This document shows, piece after piece, positions 44,461-56,399 of a DNA stretch of 64,000 nucleotides. Within the stretch, counting starts at the first letter, position 1; every line of letters starts with the position of its first letter. Source of the stretch: Isoetes taiwanensis. Its lineage: Eukaryota; Streptophyta; Lycopodiopsida; Isoetales; Isoetaceae. Location: assembly GCA_021234155.1 (NCBI GenBank), contig JAJEKV010000002.1:7976811-8040810 (forward strand), in the 5' to 3' direction. A program made the position numbers and the translations under genes. The notes beneath the pieces were generated by a model. That model saw only the letters and a program-made list of their open reading frames with translations. It did not search any database and was not told the origin of the DNA.

Positions 44461-44699
44461 CCGCAATATAATGGGAACTCATCGGTCTAGATTAGATGCA
44501 TCATCTACTAATGGCTACTAGGTCTGTACATGTTATGATGGTAACGATATTGATGGTGTATTGTACATGTTATGATGGTAACGATATTGACTACCCTTTG
44601 AGGTGGTGTTGTTATATCATTATTAGTGCTTATGGTGTATTTGCTTCTGCTGATATAGGGACCTAGAGGACGGGACGGAATGACACCTCTGTATCCTCA

Positions 44700-44824
44700 A
44701 CTCGTCTTTCTGGTTATCTCAGACATGGGTTAGACGGAGGGCCCATACGACGGGTAGCCATTGGATGGGGAAGGTCCTTAGATGTATATGACAGGCTATT
44801 GTATATAGCGCATGGAGCGTCACA
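44700..44824 (+). mobile_element. 3' end of an older LTR related to the chromovirus
   Basis: The block with AGACGGAGGGCCC, GGATGGGGAAGGTCC and TATATAGCGCATGGAGCGTCACA resembles the last ~125 bp of the chromovirus LTRs, which contain AGACGGAGGGCCC, GGGAGGGGAAAGTCC and CCGGGAGCGTCACA. It is followed by AATATCAAGCC, like the primer site GGTATCGAGCC. The young element begins about 50 bp further on, so it appears nested in this older relative. Confidence 0.55.
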
Positions 44825-44869
44825 AATATCAAGCCTTTAGAGCCGAATATTGGTTTGCCCGAGAAATTC

Positions 44870-44874
44870 GATAG
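44870..44874. repeat. Target-site duplication (left), GATAG
   Basis: GATAG directly precedes the 5' LTR and recurs directly after the 3' LTR at 57999-58003. Confidence 0.9.
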
Positions 44875-46477
44875 TGTGACGTTCCATGTAGTTATACGGT
44901 CTACGTCATGTCTTTGTACGTGTATTTCCACGTCACCACGCTACCATGGGGGTATGGGAACTTAATTGCAACCTAGGGGGTTACCTTAAAAAGGATTAAA
45001 ATTAGCTATGCTAATTTAACACATTAATAATAATAACCTATAACCTAGGAAATTAGGCTAATTACCATTTGGGAAGGCCACCTGCCCCAATCGATTGGGC
45101 AAAGATGGGGATTGCCAAGTTTGGATGCCAACTTGACCCCTATCCCTGGGATTGACTCCTCAAGATCGACCAAGGAAGGCCAGGAGCCGAGCCATCATAC
45201 ACCCGCAGAGAATCACCATAACGTCGTCCCCTGGAAGTAACAAATTGAATTCTCAACTCCCGGGAGATGGAGGCCCCATGGAAACGAGTCCAAAATGTAA
45301 TTGGTGGTAGGTGGTTATGTGGATTCTAGATAACGCTTGGTTGTGTCCGTTTCTCTGTTTCTTTTGTGATTCAATCATAGAAACTAACCCTTGATTGTAC
45401 AAGCAAGTTCTCTTTATATTCAATTCTGGTTTCTACTCAAAGGATGGATTGTTAATTCTTTTGTTAATCTGACTCTCAAACGAGGGGATTACGGGGGTAG
45501 AGACCTCTCGAGCCGTATTGTAGTATGCTCCTAGAAAGCCCTGTAGAGTCCTATTAATTGCGGCTCAGGCACAAGAACCCACCGGTCCTAGATGCTATGG
45601 TATGGCTTAGCACCGCACAAGGAACACAAATGGGATGACATGAGGGGTGGGGTCTTGCACGAGCATACAAGGCTCCCCCGACTCCCTACAAAGGGCTAGG
45701 CCTGATAGCCGGCCACGAGGGGCCGGGTATGGGTCCGACACTCCCTGGGTGTAGAGGTGTGATCCGTGATGGAGCACCCCCGCACTTTGAGTAGATTTAG
45801 GGTGAGTAAGTCTGCACGGATGCGGGGTCGCTGATGTGGCACGTGTTCTCTAGCTCACCCATGGAACCACTGTGGATTCTCGAAGGGGACGCCCCCCACC
45901 TGCCTGCCTCATCGGACCAAAGGCCATGAACCCGGAGTAGGCTCGGAGGGTGATGCCCCGGTATGCGTCTCCCGAAGGCTATAGCGAAGCCATAGCATGA
46001 ATTGACCCATCCGCAAAGTGTGCACGTGAGGGGATGGAGGGACAACCCTAGCCAATGTTCTATGCCAGCCAACGCCATGCCAAGACTTCGGTCCGGCTGA
46101 TCTCTTGAGGCCCAAATTGTCGGTCCGATCCTCACGGGAGTTTGAGCCGGGTAGAACCCGGGTTCGGTGTTTTCTTAGGATTAGATGCATATTTTATGCC
46201 GCTGGTATATTAGATGGATGCGCCACCCTTCGTGGTGGTTATTTATGTATATTCATGCCGCGTGCTAACCCTTGTATTCATGCTTCCGACGAATAGTAGT
46301 CCCATTGAAGGCGTGGGCGAATGACCCCTTCAGGTTCCTTCTTTTTCGGCCTCATTTCATAGATGGCCCGAAATAGACGGGAGGGCCCCGCCATGGTGAG
46401 ATGATTGCCATGGAGGGGAAAGTCCCCGTGATGTATACGCAAAAAGAGGGTCGTAGATATATTCCGGGAGCGCCACA
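44875..46477 (+). repeat. 5' LTR
   Basis: 1603 bp from TGTGACGTTCC to GAGCGCCACA. It aligns end to end with 56400-57998. Differences are small clustered indels and multi-base changes, for example TATACGGTC against TATACCTGGTC, and GGGCAAAGATGGGG against GGGCAGCATGGG, rather than scattered transitions. Confidence 0.95.
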
Positions 46478-46494
46478 GGTATCGAGCCGTGATT
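46478..46494 (+). promoter_or_regulatory. Primer-binding site (initiator Met tRNA type)
   Basis: GGTATCGAGCCGTG lies directly after the 5' LTR and resembles the common plant TGGTATCAGAGCC primer site complementary to initiator tRNA-Met, with one A missing and the first T absent. Confidence 0.75.
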
Positions 46495-49400
46495 TCGGTT
46501 GTTCGAATCATAGCACCGCCAAACACTAACTCGTAGCACCCAGTAGTTAGAGGAGGCTAAGTCAATGTGTCGTTAGTTCTCTTTGTTGTTTGGCTTGGTG
46601 CTAGGTTAAGTTAAGAAATTGTAGCTTTGAAGTGGAGGGGCCAAGATTGGAGGCCTAGCAGGTGCCAATGGGTAGCTCAAATGACGAAGATGATGGCTCC
46701 ATTGGATTGGGCGCATCAATTACCCTAAAAACAAATCAACTCTAGGCTTAAAATGGTCAAGGGCAGGCCCAAAATGAACTTCGGGCGCTTGCCTTTTGTC
46801 GCTTTTTCGCGCCAAGATCGGCGCCGAATGTCATTTACGCTTCCTTCAATTCGGCCGGACTTCGAAATCAACGCTGGGCCCGCCAGTCAACTCGGCCGCC
46901 CTTGCATTTCGACGACGCCCTACCGAGGCGTAAGGTCAGATAATGCCATCGGCGGGGCCGACCAGATGTGGCGCTGTTTTCGCCAGATAATTCTTTTAAT
47001 AATAAAAATTTGAAGTTAATAAGAAATTTTTTGAAATTTTAAAAGTTAAGTGGCCGCTTAGGCAAACCATTTTTTTGTCATTTGCTTTTGCTTCCGTGCC
47101 TCCAACCGCCTTGAATCAGCCCTCCGCCATCGCCACTAGACCGACCTTGCTCCCTCGCCCTTGTGCCTTGTGCATCTTAGCCCCCTTGCCATCCTCTTCG
47201 CCGCCACCACTACCCGCTATGGCCATTACCAAGAGCACTCCGGATCCATCCACCATGAGCATCGTTGGAGATCTACGCCATGATTGCTAAGCACATGGCT
47301 ATTGACCCAACCCTCATCGACATCTTGTTGGATGAGCTGGTCAACAAGTTTGAGAACAACGATAGGATTCCATATCCTATCTATCACTTCTCGAGCCATT
47401 CTCATCCTACTGAACCCACGCCAAAATCCCATATACCCTTGTTGAGCAACCGGATATGGTGATGATGCTCATCAAATTTTATCCTCCCAACAGAAGGCCA
47501 TACGGAGGAGGAAGATGTCGACGGAGGCCGACCGTGATCGGGGTTTTGCCAGGGGAGGACGACCACCAAGGAGATTGAGCGCCGGTCACACAAAGAGTCT
47601 CCGGTAGGGAGTACCGGGTACCTCTGGGCGGCTTTGTTGGCCATTGATGGCAGAGCTATTGAGGTTCCCCCATACCGCATGAGGGTTCCAACAGCCTTTG
47701 TATGGGGAGAAATCCCCTCGACATCAAAGATAGACTATCCGGACAACTATTCGATAGATATGGGTCTCATGCCCACAAAATCGGTACCACGCCAACTTAA
47801 TCACCGTCGCCGCAGCCCAACCTTTTGTTCGGATCCAAGAAGACCGAGGGAGAGCTCGAAGAGCGGAGAAGATGGAGCAAGATGAGCGGGACCGACAAGA
47901 CCAGACCAAAGGCCAGGGAGGGAGGTGCATCCGGGAGTGGCCCAACCCAAAACCGACGATCCGACCGCTAAGCTCCGGCGAAGGAGTCGCCTATAAGGCC
48001 GGCACAATACAAGGATAAGTTAAGGGCCTGCGGGGCTTTTGGGAAGAAGACCAACTTCAATCGGAGGCGGCAGCCGAAAGTGGACAACTCCCCGGGTTCT
48101 TTGGGCTAAGACGGTGCCAACACCGCCGGACCGGAAAGCACAAGGAAGCCTCATCGTTTCCGACCCGATGCATCGCGGCATTGCGGGAGATCCGCAAATT
48201 TCAGAAGTCCACGGACCTTCCGATCGTGAAGCTACCTTTTCGTAGGTACGGAGATCGCACAACAATTTAAGACCGACCTCCGCTTCCGCATCTTTGCAAT
48301 TTTGGCGCCCAAGAGGTCACCGAAGCCTACTTGGTGGCACTTTTGGTGACGCCAACCTTGCGCTATCCACGCAAAGAGGGTTACCATAATGCCTAAGGAT
48401 TTAGCCCCCGCACCGTAGGATACCTGGGAGCAACCTTAGCCTACTTGCGGGGATCCGCATTTGTACATATTTTTTGTGATAATTAATAAAGAGGCTTTTT
48501 ATTTTGAATTAAAAGTTTAATGTTTTTTTATGTTAAATTTAAAATAAAATGCCGACGTCAAATTTTAATAAAAGGGTTTAAAAGGGGACTCAAGGTTATT
48601 TTAAACGCGCTTTTCCTCTCTCCTCCCTTCTAGCGCCATGGCTGCATCGCCACGACCTTGCTCACCGGGTACCTTGATGGAGAGAAATGGGATCCATGTG
48701 TTCCCTTCGACCTGCCGCAGCCTTTGCTATGCCAACGATAGATCTCCCTTGCCAATATGTAGCGGCATCCTGACTCACGCCGGATTCCTTGACTTTACAT
48801 GGAGGAAATGCTTCCTCCGTGGTATTCCTCTGGGGATCCTCCCACTTGTATTTGGAGCGGAGATAGTTCGGCAGATGCTAGGGGGGACACACATGCTTAT
48901 GACGCCTTGAAGGGGAAACTCCGATGGGGTAAACACCTACCGCTGGTCCAAAGATCGTGGGCAGCATGATCCGAAGCTACTGCATTAGCCATCCTCATGG
49001 ACCAATACGTGGAGGATGAGACCTTGCCAAGAGAGAAGGGCAAATCGCCGAATCCTCCGAGGAGGGGGGGTGACGAAAGCATATAGGAATGGGCGACTTT
49101 GCCCGCTGGAAGGAGCTAGCGAGGAGCTACCACCGCCGTGACCAATCTATAGGCTTGTCGTGATTAGACGGCCTTCCAGTTATTTATCACCAAGGGCGTG
49201 AATACCTTCTCTTGGATGATATTATCCGACGTATCACGGGGTGGCGGATTTCGACGCAAGCGCAAAGACCATGTACTTTTACGAAGCTTGCGGAGTATTG
49301 TATGGATGATTTCATCGACTTCACTTCTACCGAAGCCCTTCCTCCGAGGTGCACCACCGCCGTTCCCGCCAGAGACCCTAGAGCCGTGCGGAGACTCTAT

Positions 49401-51400
49401 TACGCCTTCGGCGACTGCGGAGGAAACCGCCCGCAGAACGCCCGCACTGATGCCTTCACGGCTATGGGACCTCACGCCCCAAACATTAATATGGTTGAGG
49501 TTCCCTCCCACTTCGAGATGATGAGGGGAAGATTTATACCATAACCCTCAAGCAAGACAAGAAGGAGGAGCAACAGGAGCTCAAGGAGGAAGAAGTCCCC
49601 ATGGACTTGGATAAGGAAGTGGCAAAGATCCGAGACTTCGCAAGGGGAAAGTGCCGGGTAACCACCTTACCCGCTTTTTTTTGTCGGGCCTTCCGACATG
49701 GGCAAGTCCTCTTCATAGCCCGAGATCTAGGGCCGACGACGGCTTCATGGTGGGCCCTCCGCACTCTCTACACCGGGCCGCCACAAGAAGCTTTCTATCG
49801 TGACGCTTACGCATGTACTGCACGACGGGATCTTGCCCCGACGGCCTTGGGTCGACATTGCGCCTTGATGGGCATGAAGCTCCTCACGGCAGCCCCATTG
49901 GCCGCTGCCTATCCACCGAGGTTGCATCTGCTATGCGCCCACAAGAGACCCCGGGGTTACTCATGACACCGAATCCTCCACCACCTCCTAGGGCTAAGGA
50001 TCAAGAGGCGTGGCCTAGTTCCTAGTATAATTTTGCTATGAAAAATGTATATATATATATATGTTTTGCTAGTTTTTCTTATATATTTATATATGTGTGT
50101 TCTGGGATTTTCGATTGGCAATTGAATGGACCATATTGACAAATGGTGTACCTTATTTACTTATTAAATACAAAGTTCTCTTGAGGAGTATTATTGAATT
50201 GTGTGTTTTTTTTTTATGACATCCTCTTCAAAAGTATTAAAACTTTAGAATATAATGGAATTACAAAATGTTCTCTATTTATTCCAACTATGTTGCAGAG
50301 GAAACCATTTGGGAATATGAGGAGAGAATCACCGATATGGTTAGGAGGGACGATCCCGGCAGCCGCACTGTGACTATGGCCGAGATATGGTGAATATCCG
50401 TGAGTGGGAGGAAGGCTATGAAACCCAACCACCGCCACCGTGGGAACTCTACGACCCCTCGACAAAGGGCTGGAGATAGTTAACATCCTCGTGGATCGAA
50501 GCCGAGGATCTGAAGATGACCCCGCGGTCGCACTGACTACCGAATATGACCGCAGCACGGCCTTCGAGGACGCCAACGACCACCTTTGGCAACTCTTTTT
50601 TATGCGATGCGAAGGCTCTTTAACCTTCTCGATTATCAGCCCAACATGGGAGTACCAAGCAATCATTGTCCAAGCCTCGGCACGCTTATAAACTCGTCCG
50701 AAGCCAGACGGAGAGTAGTACCGCCACGATCCTCAGACCTTCACCAACCCCTAGGCTTGGTCTCTTCCGCTATGTTTTCGTTGTTGTGGTTACGCCGGTG
50801 CAAGTAGAACTTTAAAAATTTCCATTGTATCATACCCACTTTTGTCTCAATCCATGTATCAATCAACCCGCTGTTGTACTCAACTTGAATGAAATACAAA
50901 TATTGTTTTCTCGCTTGTATATACTTTTGTCTCGATTAACTTAAAAAAGGGATTGTACATTAATGTAAATCGCTTATATATTCATGAATGCTTCCTATAG
51001 ATCTGCAATGAACGCCGCTTGGCAAACACCCTCCAACGCCAAGAGGGCTCACCCCCGAACAGAATTGATGTTAATGAAAAGGCAACTCGGCGAAGTTACA
51101 GGCTTATGTGTTGCATACCAATCCACCGCCACATACTCGGAGGACGGACCGAATTACCTCCACGACCATTGAGTCCACTCCGCACAACAGCCATCTCCTC
51201 CCGTGAGCTAGCCCCCAGACTGCATAAAGGAGGACTCATGCTAAGCGCCATCGGTTCCTCTAAGGATAGCGCCGCTTCCTCACATTCAACCACTTCGGTT
51301 CTTCGGGATCCTCGCTATCGACAATGACCATTCAAGGCGTAAGGATAAGGAGTACCGAAAACCGCTGATACAAACCATCACTAGTATATGGAAGAACCGA
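46495..51400 (+). other. 4.9-kb unassigned leader of the chromovirus
   Basis: Between primer site and gag. It contains coding-like, frameshifted stretches without a recognised domain: about 47280-47400 (LLDELVNKFENNDRIPYPIY), about 48638-48910 (LPICSGILTHAGFLDFTWRK), about 49590-49960 (MDLDKEVAKIRDFARGKCRV). AT-rich spacers lie at 46980-47060 and 48470-48590. The coding-like parts share the GC-rich, CCG/CGCC-rich texture of the pol region. It could be an extra ORF of the element, as Tat/Ogre-type elements have, or nested captured sequence. Confidence 0.6.
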
Positions 51401-51429
51401 AGTTGGCTCAGCTTTGATGGGAAATCCAG

Positions 51430-52170
51430 AGGAGGCTTGAATGCGAATCTTGGTTGGACGAAATGAAGGAATTCGGGAAGTCCTATGGAATGACAGAGAA
51501 AGATACAGGGGAAGGTCGCCACCACGAACCTTACCGAGTCGCCCGTATTTGGTGGAAGGGTTACGCCAGAGCTAAGCACCGGACAGAGCGCGATGCAAGT
51601 TCAAGAAGTTCGCTAAGGCTTTTAAATCGCATTACGCGGCCTCGCGGCGCACAAATGCCAACAGATTCGCACCTTCTACAAAGTTGGAACATGGGCATGT
51701 CGCTGCAGCCTACACCGACCTTAATTCATGCGTTTGAGGTTGTATGTACCAGGAATGAATGAGAAAAGGGCAGTAGAGGGCTACATTGAAGGGTTGGCCC
51801 CATCCATTAAACGTATGGTCAAGGCCATAGACCCAAAATCAGTAGCAGAGGCGGAAGCTAAGGCATTAAGCCTTGAGGAAGACACGCCAAGGAACCAGTA
51901 TCCGCGACCGCTTCCTTACTCGCAGCCACGCCGTCCACACCTTACAAACCCCGTTCGCCAAGTCCGGGGCCCTCTCAGCACAATTCTTATGGCCGCCAGG
52001 AGAAGAAAGTCGCCTTTAGCACGCCAGATAAGCAGAACAATGCCGGTAAGGAAGTTCGGGGCCTCTTACAGTCCATTCCTAAAGAGGCCGTGAGAACAGC
52101 CACGGATAAGGCATGCTACCGGCAGATGAGGCCCGACACTTCATGCACTGTCCGTGACGCCACGCGCAGA
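51430..52170 (+). pseudogene. Chromovirus gag (degenerate)
   Basis: VPGMNEKRAVEGYIEGLAPS and IKRMVKAIDPKSVAEAEAKA (about 51750-51880) match the end of the retrotransposon gag domain. The preceding 300 bp holds frameshifted pieces such as YKVGTWACRCSLH, where an FYKLxQGxxSVxxYxxxF-like segment is expected. A zinc-knuckle relic follows: KACYRQMRPDTSC at about 52110-52145, one shift away from CxxCGxxxHxxxxC. Confidence 0.75.
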
Positions 52171-52259
52171 TCGCTCAACCGCCATGGCCGACTGGATTGG
52201 GAAGATTTGGAGTCCAATCTTGCCGCGGAGGACGAGGCTCCCCGAAAGTACATTCATGG

Positions 52260-55200
52260 TGCGCCTCATATTCTTGCCGCTATAGAAACAAAAGTAACGC
52301 CGAAAAGTCACCTTCATTATTTCTACAATAGGCCAAGTAGACAAGAAGCCCTTCATAATTTTGATGGACACGGGTAGTAATGCGATAATTTTGCTTCTCC
52401 TAGAATGGCCCGTGCATCGCAAATGGAAACGTTGAGATCCCTACCTAAGCCAGTCACATTAGCTAGCGGTAAGATCGCATTACACACTCATGGCCGCCAG
52501 ATTAACCTTAAAATGCACGCTTGCCAGTGCACCAGCTTGCCTTGGGTGCCGAATTAATGGACATTGGCAAATATGATCTTATTGTGGGAATGGAGTTTTT
52601 AGCGCCTCGCCAGGCCCACATAGATCGTGGAGAAACGGAGGTCACCTTCAACGCCGCTAATGGAGCACGGTGACGATAAAAGGTGATTCATTACACTCCG
52701 CCATGCGCCAATGTCAATAAAGCAACTTTAGGAAAAAAAGCTATACGCCAGAATGAACTCCTTTGCCTCATTAAACTTGCTTCCATTGAGTCCGACTCAA
52801 ACAAAAGCAAGTAATCGACGCCTTTACCATCGATTATTGCTACCCTTCTTCGAATTTAGCGATCTTTTTCCGTGATGAGATCCACAAGCTTCCTCCTTTC
52901 GTGAGGGGTGGAATGTGAGATAACTCTTGAACCAGGTACTAAGCCTACCAAAGAAAGCCCCTGCATCAATGAGTCCTCCTGAGTTAGCGAGCTTAAGAAA
53001 CAAATACAAGAGTTACCGAATCACGGGGTTTATTCGCCCAAGAGTTTCACCATTTGGCGCCCTATTCTTTTTGTCAAGAAGAAAGATGGCTCCTTAAGGA
53101 TGTGTATTGATTATAGGCAACTCAATAAGCATACCATCAAGAATCGCTATGCTTTGCCTAGGCGATGATCTTATGGACCGCCATACAAGGAGCAAAATAT
53201 TTCTCAAAGATTGATTTGCGCCCCGTACCATCAGATAAGGATTAAGGAAGAGGACATCCATAAGTCCGCTTTTCTGTATATGGGCATTATGAGTTTACCG
53301 CCATGCCTTTTGATTGACCAACGCCCCTCGCGCTTATGCGGTTGATGAATGACATCTTCCTCCAATACTTGGATGACTTTGTTGTCATTTTCTTTGATGT
53401 CATTCTCATCTATAGTAAAACCTTGCAACAACATGAACAACATCTTCGATTAGCTTTGCAAAAGCTAAGGCGCCATCAGCTCTTTGCCAAGTTCTCTAAA
53501 TGCAAGTTCGCCACTCGAGGGTAGACTATTTGGGGCATATTATCTCGCCAGAAGGAATTGCCACGCACTCCAAATAAGATAGAAGCAAGAAAGGATTGGC
53601 CCATTCCAGCCTAATGTTTCGTGAGGTCCAAGTTTCTTGGGACTCGCAGGATATTATCGCAAATTTGTTAAGGATTTTGCCACAATTGCCGCACCTCTTA
53701 CTAATCTCACAAGGCATGAGAAAGTAAAGGATTGGATGGAACATTGGAAAACAAAAGTCCAAGTCGGCTTTCAGAATCTCAAGGATGCCTTAACATCTGC
53801 ACCAGTCCTTACCTTGCCTGATCCTGAAAAGGATAAATCAGGAGCCACCGACGCTAGTAAGATAGCTACTGGTGGAGTTCTAATGCAGGAGGGGAGAGTT
53901 GTTGCTTACGATTCAAAGAAGATGAATGATGCAGAGCAAATATCCTACCCATGACCGTGAGTTGCCGGGCAGGTTGTTCGCGGTCTCCGTGTTTGGAGAC
54001 ACTACCTTCTTGGTAGAAGATTTCACCGGATACGGATCATCGAGTCTCCGCTATTTATCCACCCACCAAATCTAAATCTCCGCCAACGCAGATGGATGGA
54101 ATTCCTCGAGGAATATGACTTGAGATTGTATACAAGCCGAAAGCACAATGTGGTTCGCGGATGCTTTGTCACGCCATCCCTTCATAACCCGACCCATTGT
54201 AATGCCATTTCCACACTCACCAAATGAAGTTTGGGAAGCGGATAGAACAGACCACGCCACGATCCCGAATTCGTAATGTTTGGGAAAGTTTGGGTAAGGA
54301 AGCCCATACCAATAGAGAACGGAAGCATTCCGCTCATATAAAAAAAGAGGGCAATTTATTATATTACAAAGATAAGTTGTGTATTCCAAATGACTTCGTG
54401 GGTGCGAAAAGCTGATTCTCCATGACACGCCAAACAGCCCTATAGCGGGACATGCGGGTTTTATGAAAACTTACTTTAAGATCCGCCCCAAATATTTTTG
54501 GCCTTCGATGAAGAAGGATATTGCTAGGTACATCAAGCTAAGGTCAGGTTTGTCGACAAAACCAAGGCCGAAAGCAATTAAGAGTTCCCGGAGTTGCAAC
54601 CTTTGATGTGCCCAACGCCAAGTGGGAAGTCATAACCATGGATTTCATTGTGGGCCTTCCACGCACTCTCCGTGGATATGATGCCTTAATGGTCGGGGTC
54701 GACAAATTATCAAAGATGGCTCACTTCCCCGCCATGTCGCACCACGGACACCGCCGACACCGCCTTGCTCTTTTGCAAAGGAAATTTTCAGGTTGCACCG
54801 ATGCCGAGAGTAATTGTATCAGATAGGGATCCTAAGTTTATCGCTGCATTCGAAAGGATTTCTTCGCCACCATCCGCACCAAGCTTGCCATGAGTACAAA
54901 CCTCTACCATCCTCGTAGACGGATGGTCAAACGAACGGTCAATCGTATTATCGAAGATATGCTACGGGGCTATGTATGGAGTAAAAATACAATGGGCGGA
55001 TTATATTTACTTGGTAGAATTCGCCTATAACAAAGACAAAGCAGAGTCTTCTAAAATGTCTCCCTTCATGATAAATTATGGCTATCAATGTCTTACTCCG
55101 TGACATCATTAGGCATAACCCCTCGTTTCTAAAGTGGAGGTCTCTCAACAACTCCTTTTAGAAATGCAGCCTTGGTGGAGGAAGTTCGGGCTACTTATTG

Positions 55201-55780
55201 GTCCGCACGCAAAAGTCGAAGAGTCTAGCTGATAAGCACCAACCCCCACCGGATCTTCCGTGTGGGCGAATCGGTTTGGCTTAAGATCAAAGTAAAACAA
55301 GCCAAACTTAAAATTGGTAATCAGAAGAAATTGGCACCCGTGATGGGCTGGGCCGCTCAAGATTATCAACGCCGTGGAGAACAAGCATATCGCTTGGACC
55401 CGCCACCCCGCTTTGAAGATCCACAAGGTCTTTCACGGAGTCTTCAAGCAACACACCCCCACCCGCAGGAGGTTTTGGATACCCCAACTCTCCTAGAAAT
55501 GACCAAGAGCAGCTGAAAATAGTGCCCGAAGCTCTTCTTGATCGAAAGCTTACAAAACGCACCCGTAAGGACTCAAATGTTACAATACTTGGTCAAGTGG
55601 AAGCACTTACCGCTTGAGGATGCTACCGGGTGATGAAGATAGACCTTGAGAAGCACTATCCCACTTCATGCGGGAATCTCAAGGTCCGCACCATCAACGA
55701 TGCTATCAACCCCGCCCCTACGCGTAAGCTTGAAGGCTTGATTTACCGAGAATCATGTTCTAGAGGGGTAGATGCATCGT
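52260..55780 (+). pseudogene. Chromovirus pol: protease, RT, RNase H, integrase, chromodomain (degenerate)
   Basis: The protease DTGS is at 52367-52378. RT carries [19 protein letters not shown]-type residues (about 53080-53130), FSKIDLR (about 53200) and YLDDFVVIFFDVILIYS (about 53365-53415); the second catalytic Asp of FIDD is changed to FFDV. RNase H shows GVLMQEGRVVAYDSKKMN (about 53870-53930). Integrase has IAGHAGFMKTYFKIRPKYFW (about 54440-54500), catalytic Asp in MDFIVGLPRT (about 54640) and VIVSDRDPKFIAAF (about 54812-54853), and Glu in RIIEDML (about 54940). The chromodomain is QYLVKWKHLPLEDAT (about 55583-55627). Frames shift every 50-250 bp. Confidence 0.9.
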
Positions 55781-56386
55781 ATATTATAATAATAACCGAT
55801 GATGAGATCACCTTCGTGTTCTCTAGGACGTGGTGTATTGTTGATGTTGACATGACCGCCAATTGCTAGAAAGGCATCTAGTAAATAGATCGCGTTCATT
55901 CCGGCTATACAGGAACTCAACCATTCCTTATGCCACAAATGAATTGCAAGCCGCATACATGATAGATTCCCTTCTAGATACTTTTTCTTTTATTTGTAGG
56001 GGTGGTCCCTTCAACCACAACTTAATCATATTATTAACATACGGGTATATGGTTGTGTGCGGGGCCAATGAACAAGTCGTCACCGCCTTTGTATAGAGGG
56101 TTGCCGATGACCCAATTTTTCCCCGTATTGGTTTTGTCTACATTATGAATTTTGTTGTCGAATGTTTTAAATCGGACTTCGGTCCTAAACTCCTTTGATG
56201 ATAAGTTTGTATCGGCACCCCGGTGCTTGTAATTTGATATTTTAACTTCAATGTATTACTATCCTAACTACTATAATCTCAACGATTAATGTTATATTCT
56301 TAACTTCATTCTCTAATTCAAAGTACTTCACCTATATATGTCTTGAATTAACTAACCCCAATGCCGAGGACAAAGATTATTTTTTT

Positions 56387-56399
56387 AAGGAGGGGAGAA
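56387..56399 (+). promoter_or_regulatory. Polypurine tract
   Basis: AAGGAGGGGAGAA lies directly before the TGTGACG start of the 3' LTR, the primer site for plus-strand DNA synthesis. Confidence 0.85.

Noticed and set aside
47075-50700. Many open frames of 60-150 codons in the chromovirus leader as separate genes
   Set aside because: They overlap in several frames on both strands, are cut by indels, and lie inside one mobile element.
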